Shown in pieces: positions 59,321-64,000 of a DNA stretch of 64,000 nt (position 1 is its first letter; every line of letters begins with the position of its first letter). Where the stretch lies: positions 124,001-188,000 of the forward strand of contig NZ_NNRM01000006.1 of NCBI RefSeq assembly GCF_002252525.1, written 5' to 3'. The position numbers and the translations under genes are program-made. Source of the DNA: Brucella pseudogrignonensis (lineage in GTDB: Bacteria > Pseudomonadota > Alphaproteobacteria > Rhizobiales > Rhizobiaceae). The notes under the pieces are model-generated. The model had not been told where the DNA came from, made no database searches, and saw nothing but the letters and a program-made list of their open reading frames with translations.

Positions 59321-60344
59321 ACGTTTCAGGCAGCTTTGGCAGCCCGAAAAGTGAAAGATCATCTTCTAGAGGCGGATTTTCAGTCCTCAGTCCCGCACGC
59401 AGTTTTGCAGAGCGAGCACGAGGATTGCGCTCTTCTTCTTCGGCGCTCGGTCCAACAGCCCCTTTTACCGCAGCCGTAAAGCTTGGAAGGCGCACATGGG
59501 TTTCCGGCAAATGCCGCGATCCAGCGCTGCCACCAGCACGGTCTGCAAAGTAGCGCTTGACCATACGATCTTCGAGCGAATGGAAGGTCACGACAACAAG
59601 GCGACCACCAGGCTTCAGAATACGTTCGGCTGCAAGCAATGCTCGCGCCAGTTCACCCAGCTCGTCATTCACATAGATGCGCAACGCCTGAAACACGCGC
59701 GTTGCAGGATGAATAGGCACTTTTGGATTACGGCCGACCAGCGATTCAATCGCATTGGCTAGATCAAGTGTGCGCGTGAAAAACTGTGTTTCGCGACGCT
59801 TTTCAATCATGCGCGCGATGCGACCTGCATGACGCTCTTCGCCGAGAAAATTAAAGATGCGTGCAAGATCGCCCATCTTCAGGCGGTTAACCACATCGGC
59901 AGCGCTTGGACCGTTGCGTGACATGCGCATGTCGAGCGGCCCATCCTTCTGGAAGGAAAAGCCACGCTCGGCTTCATCGATCTGCATCGACGAGACACCG
60001 ATATCGAGCACAACGCCATCCACCTTCGCGCCTTCTCCCTCGACTGTTTCAACAGCTTCATCCAGCGCCGAAAACCGGCTTTCAACCAGATTGAGCCTGC
60101 CTTCGAACTGCTTTTCCATGACACGACCGGCTGCAATGGCAGTCGGGTCGCGATCAATAGCGATAACGCTTGCGCCCTGCTCCAGAATACGTCGGGTATA
60201 ACCGCCCGCACCGAATGTGCCATCGACGATTACTTTGCCGGTTTCGGGCTTCAAGGCATCGATCACTTCGGAAATAAGCACCGGAACGTGACGGACCTGA
60301 GCCCCTTCGGCTTGAGATTGGTCTCCGCCGAGGCTAGCCATCAT
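59301..60344 (-). CDS. rsmH: 16S rRNA (cytosine-1402-N4) methyltransferase
   Basis: A 347-residue SAM-dependent enzyme. Motifs: [31 protein letters not shown] (SAM loop), [47 protein letters not shown] and [16 protein letters not shown], then [20 protein letters not shown]. It is the first gene of the division and cell-wall cluster in this window. No mraZ precedes it. An ATG one codon later (60341) is an alternative start; AAGGA lies just upstream. Confidence 0.96.
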   Translation of the reverse strand: MMASLGGDQSQAEGAQVRHVPVLISEVIDALKPETGKVIVDGTFGAGGYTRRILEQGASVIAIDRDPTAIAAGRVMEKQFEGRLNLVESRFSALDEAVETVEGEGAKVDGVVLDIGVSSMQIDEAERGFSFQKDGPLDMRMSRNGPSAADVVNRLKMGDLARIFNFLGEERHAGRIARMIEKRRETQFFTRTLDLANAIESLVGRNPKVPIHPATRVFQALRIYVNDELGELARALLAAERILKPGGRLVVVTFHSLEDRMVKRYFADRAGGSAGSRHLPETHVRLPSFTAAVKGAVGPSAEEEERNPRARSAKLRAGLRTENPPLEDDLSLFGLPKLPETYELARS

Positions 60345-60708
60345 CCCGATCCTTTCCCGGGATCAAGTCCCGCTATCCTGTGTTTTCTGTATGGATTCCG
60401 GCCAATTGTAGACGAGCTTCGATTTGGCGGATTCGTTCAAACAGTTATCGGATATTAAGCTTAATGAACCGTTATCCTTTGCAACGCCCATACAGAAAAC
60501 CAGGGCTTATACAAAAGTTTTTCTAGCATCATTTCAGCTTGTCCAAAGACCGAAAACTGCGCGCCCAACCGGCAGTCAATTCGTCCAATAACCAGATCCA
60601 ACGATCACATAGATATGAAAAAAGTCCCCATTTGCTGCCGTTGACGGCAAGCCATGCTGGCGTTATTAATTGCAAATAGTTCGCAATTGCATTTTGAAAG
60701 CTTAACGC
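60345..60708. promoter_or_regulatory. 364-base divergent region between rsmH and mntH
   Basis: No coding frame of MraZ type is present on either strand. It holds a 12-bp inverted repeat, TTTTCTGTATGG (60383-60394) and CCATACAGAAAA (60488-60499), with CCTG/CAGG extensions offset by one base. Between the arms is a 12-bp perfect palindrome, ATTAAGCTTAAT (about 60457-60468), flanked by two GTTATC direct repeats. A Mur/Fur-like box lies close to mntH at 60670-60686. The promoters of the division cluster and of mntH should both be here. Confidence 0.5.
60670..60686 (+). promoter_or_regulatory. candidate Mur (manganese regulator) box upstream of mntH
   Basis: TTGCAAATAGTTCGCAA is palindromic at 13 of 17 positions, with TTGC/GCAA ends, and sits 22 bases before the mntH start. 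Mur, a Fur-family protein, is known to repress mntH in Brucella in response to manganese; the assignment of this site is by resemblance and position. Confidence 0.5.
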
Positions 60709-62091
60709 ATGGCATTTAAGATGGCTCCGCGGGGAAGTACGCCCCCCGCTCCGCAAGACGTTACATTTGAAGGTTGGCGTCGTGATCGGGGCGAAGCCTC
60801 GATGTCCGATGTACACCGGTCTATCCGGGTAAACCGATCCGGTTCAAAACTTCGCCGCGCAATGGCTTTCTTTGGCCCCGGTTATCTTGTCGCCGTAGGC
60901 TATATGGACCCCGGCAACTGGGCCACCTCGCTCGCAGGTGGCTCCCGCTTCGGCTATATGCTGCTGTCGGTCGTGTTGATTTCAAATCTCATGGCAGTAC
61001 TCCTGCAAGCACTATGCACCCGGCTTGCGGTTGCAACCGGTCGCGATCTCGCTCAAGCCTGCCGCGATGCCTATCCACGCTTTCTCGCCTGGCCTTTGTG
61101 GTTTTTGGCAGAACTTGCCATCTGCGCCACCGATCTTGCCGAGGTTATCGGCACGGCAATCGGTCTCAATCTGCTTTTCGGCATTCCGCTGGAAATCGGC
61201 GTCATCATTACCGCCGCAGACGTGCTTCTTGTTCTCTATCTCCAGAACAAGGGCTTTCGTCGGGTCGAAGCGCTCATCATCACGCTGCTCGGCGTCATTG
61301 CGCTCTGCTTCCTGATCCAGATTTTGATGGCTGAACCCAAGTGGGGCGAAGTGATCCGCGGCTTTGCGCCAACCACAGAAATCATCCGCAATCCGGATAT
61401 GCTCTATATAGCATTGGGCATTATTGGTGCGACCGTGATGCCGCATAACCTCTATTTGCATTCCGGCATCATTCAGACACGCGATTACGGGCATACTTTG
61501 CCGGAAAAGCGCGAAGCAATACGCTTTGCAACACTCGACTCGACGATTGCCCTTACCTTCGCACTGCTGGTCAATGCATCGATCCTGATTTTGGCCGCAG
61601 CAAGCTTCAATGCGACAGGCAATACCACCGTCGAAGATCTCGACAAAGCCCATGCCTTGCTCAACCCGTTGCTCGGTTCCGCTCTAGCGCCAACACTGTT
61701 TGCAATTGCGCTGCTATGCTGCGGGCTTAACTCGACCATCACGGCGACCATGGCTGGTCAGATCGTGATGGAAGGCTTTATCGATATCAAACTGAAGCCC
61801 TGGTTGCGTCGCGCAATCACCCGCTTCGTCGCTATCGTGCCAGCGGCCATAGTTACGATCATGTATGGCTCGCAGGGAACGACCGAACTTTTGATCCTGT
61901 CGCAGGTGGTGCTCAGTCTTCAGCTGCCCTTTGCCATCATCCCGCTCGTGATGTTCACAGCAGAAAAGAAAAAGATGGGCGCGCTGGTGGCGCCGCGCTG
62001 GGTAACAATCCTTGCGGCAGTTACCGCTGCCATCATCGTCGTGTTGAACATGAAACTCATCTACGACTTCTTCACAGGCGTACCGATTTGA
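60709..62091 (+). CDS. mntH: Nramp family manganese transporter MntH
   Basis: A 460-residue proton-coupled divalent metal importer with about 11 membrane segments. The metal-binding motifs are present: [15 protein letters not shown] in segment 1 and the conserved [16 protein letters not shown] in segment 6. The hydrophilic N-terminus of about 50 residues is longer than in E. coli MntH; ATGs at 60709 and 60721 are both possible, and an internal start at [10 protein letters not shown] cannot be excluded. It is divergent from the division cluster, preceded by a likely Mur box and followed by a strong terminator. Confidence 0.95.
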   Translation: MAFKMAPRGSTPPAPQDVTFEGWRRDRGEASMSDVHRSIRVNRSGSKLRRAMAFFGPGYLVAVGYMDPGNWATSLAGGSRFGYMLLSVVLISNLMAVLLQALCTRLAVATGRDLAQACRDAYPRFLAWPLWFLAELAICATDLAEVIGTAIGLNLLFGIPLEIGVIITAADVLLVLYLQNKGFRRVEALIITLLGVIALCFLIQILMAEPKWGEVIRGFAPTTEIIRNPDMLYIALGIIGATVMPHNLYLHSGIIQTRDYGHTLPEKREAIRFATLDSTIALTFALLVNASILILAAASFNATGNTTVEDLDKAHALLNPLLGSALAPTLFAIALLCCGLNSTITATMAGQIVMEGFIDIKLKPWLRRAITRFVAIVPAAIVTIMYGSQGTTELLILSQVVLSLQLPFAIIPLVMFTAEKKKMGALVAPRWVTILAAVTAAIIVVLNMKLIYDFFTGVPI

Positions 62092-62099
62092 GACGGCAC

Positions 62100-62135
62100 A
62101 GCGGCTTTCCAACCCGGAAAGCCGCTGCTTTTTTA
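62100..62135 (+). terminator. terminator after mntH
   Basis: An 11-bp perfect stem, AGCGGCTTTCC/GGAAAGCCGCT (62100-62110 and 62116-62126), is followed by GCTTTTTT. Confidence 0.9.
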
Positions 62136-62882
62136 CTTGACCGCTGAATTGCCACCGTCAGCATAAAGCGCTGAACCGGAAACAAAGCTCGCCATTGGCC
62201 CTGCAAGAAACAGTGCCGCCTGAGCAATTTCTTCGGGCTGCGCAATCCGCTTCATTGCATGAAGGCCCGCCGCCCATTCTTTCTGCGCGTCACTGCCTGC
62301 CATCGGCGTATCGACACCGCCCGGCAAAAGCGCATTGGCTCTGATGCCTTGCGCGCCATAGTCTGCGGTGATGCCCTTCACCAATCCCATTAACCCAGCC
62401 TTTGCGGCACCATAGAGCGACATTCCAGGAATGCCGACACTGGTGCCAACAAAGGTCGATGTAAAAATGATCGAACCGCCGCCGGACTTGAGCATGAATG
62501 GTATCTGCGATTTCGCGCCGAGAAATGCCGATGTCAGATTTCCGGCAATCACCTTGTTCCAATCATCAAGGCTTGCTTCTGTCATCGGTCCGATGGGGCC
62601 GACAGTACCAGCATTGTTAAAAGCGACATCAAGACGACCGAACTCATTTTGCGCAGCGGCTATGAGTTTCTCATGTGTTTCAGCTTGTGAAGCGTCGCCA
62701 GCAACATAATGTGCTTCGCCGCCAAGCTCTTTGATAGCTTGCGCTACTGGCACCAACCCCGCCTCATTGCGGGCATTTAGAATGATAGCTGCACCTTGCG
62801 CAGCAAACAGCATTGCCGTAGCGCGCCCTATTCCCGACGACGCACCGATAATGATTGCGACCTTATCTTTTAAGCTCGACAT
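62133..62882 (-). CDS. short-chain dehydrogenase/reductase
   Basis: A 249-residue Rossmann-fold oxidoreductase of the classical SDR family. The cofactor motif is IIGASSGIGRATAMLFAAQGA (TGxxxGIG type), followed by NNAG (LDVAFNNAGTVGPIG), the catalytic Ser in SIIFTSTFVGTS and the YxxxK motif in SLYGAAKAGLMGLVKGI. The C-terminus (AALFLAGPMASFVSGSALYADGGNSAVK) is standard. The substrate is unknown. The ATG at 62882 has a strong AAGGAGG ribosome binding site; the frame extends 10 codons upstream without support. Confidence 0.9.
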   Translation of the reverse strand: MSSLKDKVAIIIGASSGIGRATAMLFAAQGAAIILNARNEAGLVPVAQAIKELGGEAHYVAGDASQAETHEKLIAAAQNEFGRLDVAFNNAGTVGPIGPMTEASLDDWNKVIAGNLTSAFLGAKSQIPFMLKSGGGSIIFTSTFVGTSVGIPGMSLYGAAKAGLMGLVKGITADYGAQGIRANALLPGGVDTPMAGSDAQKEWAAGLHAMKRIAQPEEIAQAALFLAGPMASFVSGSALYADGGNSAVK

Positions 62883-62975
62883 GGAAACCTCCTTGATTGG
62901 GAAGTTCCGCAATAGATGTGCAACCCGAACACAACTATCCGTTTCCTGCGATCAAACAGAAATGGGGAAGGATAA

Positions 62976-63402
62976 AGTGTCAGTCGGTCTGTAAGCCGGG
63001 TTCTGTATGGCCGGACTTGCGTCCAACGTGGCAGCCATTCATCTGGGACGGATGTCGCCACCCGCCTCTTGCAACCCACCCGGACGGCTGATCCGGAAAC
63101 TGATTGCCGGTTCTTGCGAACCGGCGCGCCGTCCCTATTCGGTTTTGCTCCCAATGGGGTTTACCTTGCCGCCTGTGTTGCCACCGGCGCGGTGGGCTCT
63201 TACCCCACCCTTTCACCCTTACCCCGTCATCCCTGCCGCTTGACCAAGCGGTACGGAAGACGGGGCGGTCTACTCTCTGTGGCACTGTCCCTGGGGTCGC
63301 CCCCGCCGGGCGTTACCCGGCATCGTGTTTCCATGGAGCCCGGACTTTCCTCACCTGCCGCCTTTCGGCATATGACAAGCGCGGCTGCCCGACCGACTGA
63401 CG
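62976..63402 (-). ncRNA. rnpB: RNase P RNA
   Basis: The catalytic RNA that matures tRNA 5' ends. On the minus strand the conserved GAGGAAAGUCCGGGCUCC lies near 63335-63360, ACAGAGAGUAGACCGCC near 63270, and AGAACCCGGCUUACAGACCGACUGAC at the 3' end. The outer P1 helix is visible as an 11-bp perfect pairing between 63391-63401 and 62979-62989. A bacterial type A architecture is likely. A TATATA hexamer at 63409-63414 fits as its -10 element. Confidence 0.96.
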
Positions 63403-63408
63403 GGCGCG

Positions 63409-63414
63409 TATATA
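63409..63414 (-). promoter_or_regulatory. -10 element of the rnpB promoter
   Basis: CTATATACG on the minus strand is followed by a G+C-rich stretch before the RNA start. The same CTATATACG is found at the ssrA promoter (14653-14661). A TTCCCA 18 bases upstream of the hexamer could be the -35 element. Confidence 0.6.
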
Positions 63415-63465
63415 GCACGATCATGCCAAGTGGGAACCGGGTTTCGAAAAAATCTATGCACAACA

Positions 63466-63499
63466 GAAAAGCCGGCAGCGAAACCGCTACCGGCTTTTC
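63466..63499. terminator. terminator between the lytic transglycosylase gene and rnpB
   Basis: A stem of GAAAAGCCGG/CCGGCTTTTC with inner AGCG/CGCT. It should end transcription from the lytic transglycosylase gene on the minus strand. Confidence 0.75.
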
Positions 63500-63549
63500 G
63501 TTTACATCATCGGTTTGGAACTCTACGCAACCGACAACATAAATTCAGA

Positions 63550-63588
63550 GCCTATCCCGAAAAGGGCTAAACGACTTTCAGGATAGGC
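63550..63588. other. 8-bp inverted repeat downstream of the lytic transglycosylase gene
   Basis: GCCTATCC and GGATAGGC are separated by 23 bases, just after the stop codon of the lytic transglycosylase gene. There is no T run beside it; it may be a processing hairpin or a repeat fragment. Confidence 0.35.
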
Positions 63589-63603
63589 GTGTCAGAACAA
63601 ACA

Positions 63604-64000
63604 TTAGAGGCCAGCCATGTAGGCCTTAACCGAGCTGCAATATTTTGCAGAGGTTGGGTTCATGCGCTTTGCGCCATGACCGGCATTGTACTTGAGGATC
63701 GTGCCGCAGGTGCTGCCGCCGCCGAGCTTCTGTGCCATTGCAAGATACTTCATGCCAAACTGGATGTTGGTCGAAGGCTCATAGAGGCCCTTTGCAGAAC
63801 CGGTATAACCGAGGCCACGAGCCGTCGAGAGCTTGATCTGCATCAGACCGATTTCACCAGCTTTGCCGCGAACATTTGGCTGGAAATTGCTTTCGTGACG
63901 AACAACCGCATGGGCGAGCGACGAAGGCACACCGTAGGTCGCTGCATAGCGATTGATAATCTGGGAGTAGCCGGTACCGCTCTTCACGGACTTTGACGTC
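63604..64000 (-). CDS. lytic transglycosylase domain protein, C-terminal part
   Basis: Partial gene: the frame is open at base 64000, so the N-terminus lies outside the window. The visible 131 residues are a complete SLT/lysozyme-like domain: INRYAATYGVPSSLAHAVVRHESNFQPNVRGKAGEIGLMQIKLSTARGLGYTG, with the catalytic Glu in RHESNF and GLMQI, then NIQFGMKYLAMAQKLGGGSTCGTILKYNAGHG. It cleaves peptidoglycan glycan strands with anhydro-sugar formation. Two cysteines (GSTCGT and AKYCSS) may form a disulfide, suggesting a periplasmic protein. An in-frame GTG near 63987 is probably internal. Confidence 0.88.
   Translation of the reverse strand, partial: TSKSVKSGTGYSQIINRYAATYGVPSSLAHAVVRHESNFQPNVRGKAGEIGLMQIKLSTARGLGYTGSAKGLYEPSTNIQFGMKYLAMAQKLGGGSTCGTILKYNAGHGAKRMNPTSAKYCSSVKAYMAGL

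Noticed and set aside
60529-60816. A 95-codon minus-strand frame upstream of rsmH, considered as mraZ
   Set aside because: It overlaps the mntH 5' end on the other strand and has no SpoVT/AbrB-like MraZ motifs such as DxKGR or AHEL-type signatures.
62980-63463. Several short open frames on both strands between the dehydrogenase and lytic transglycosylase genes
   Set aside because: They lie within or beside the RNase P RNA gene, whose P1 helix and conserved core explain the sequence.

Overview
The window reads as chromosomal DNA of an alphaproteobacterium of the Brucellaceae (Ochrobactrum/Brucella type). The grounds are a circularly permuted ssrA (tmRNA) gene, an alphaproteobacterial SspB adaptor, a long FtsZ C-terminal linker, a thyA-folA-hflK-hflC-DUF2065-htrA cluster of the rhizobial kind, and protein sequences throughout that look like Brucella/Ochrobactrum. 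Base composition is moderate (roughly mid-50s % G+C by eye), apart from an AT-rich patch at about 780-905. Nearly everything is core genome. I see no insertion sequence, prophage, CRISPR array, tRNA or rRNA.

Layout. 1-693: 5' part of a RecD-like helicase. 918-1765: a small DUF5993 protein coupled to an atypical DsbB. 1806-3387: a PLP-dependent dehydratase and a LysE-type exporter. 3488-6083: ilvIH acetolactate synthase behind a complete transcription attenuator with a branched-chain leader peptide. 6141-8517: miaA, divergent from serB and a GNAT acetyltransferase. 8615-14027: the membrane protein quality-control and thymidylate/folate cluster (thyA, folA, hflK, hflC, DUF2065, htrA). 14129-18859: DUF2853, permuted tmRNA, a Bcr/CflA efflux pump divergent from a TetR regulator, sspB and small proteins. 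18866-24906: a giant AsmA protein, a D-lactate dehydrogenase-like flavoprotein and a UPF0303 protein. 25026-34504: a kinase-like fusion protein, UvrD with an inserted palindromic element, CreA, a hexapeptide acyltransferase, SCO, PrmA, aminopeptidase P and AzlCD. 34642-40179: DUF2461, ligA, recN, bamD.

40550-60344 is the division and cell-wall (dcw) cluster on the minus strand, read rsmH-ftsL-ftsI-murE-murF-mraY-murD-ftsW-murG-murC-murB, then a terminator, then ddl-ftsQ-ftsA-ftsZ and lpxC. Most junctions are 1-4 base overlaps or gaps under about 25 bases. No mraZ lies upstream of rsmH; the neighbouring gene there is a divergent mntH. The window closes with a short-chain dehydrogenase, the RNase P RNA gene and the C-terminal part of a lytic transglycosylase.

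Functional links: tmRNA and SspB (tagging and delivery of stalled-ribosome products to ClpXP) lie 2.4 kb apart; HflKC, HtrA and DUF2065 form an envelope quality-control group; the dcw genes build lipid II and the divisome; bamD and lpxC serve the outer membrane. The observations most worth a second look are the ilvIH attenuator with a probably leaderless leader peptide, the palindromic element carried in frame inside uvrD, the kinase-AMP-ligase C-domain fusion, and the DsbB whose second cysteine pair lies at the C-terminus.
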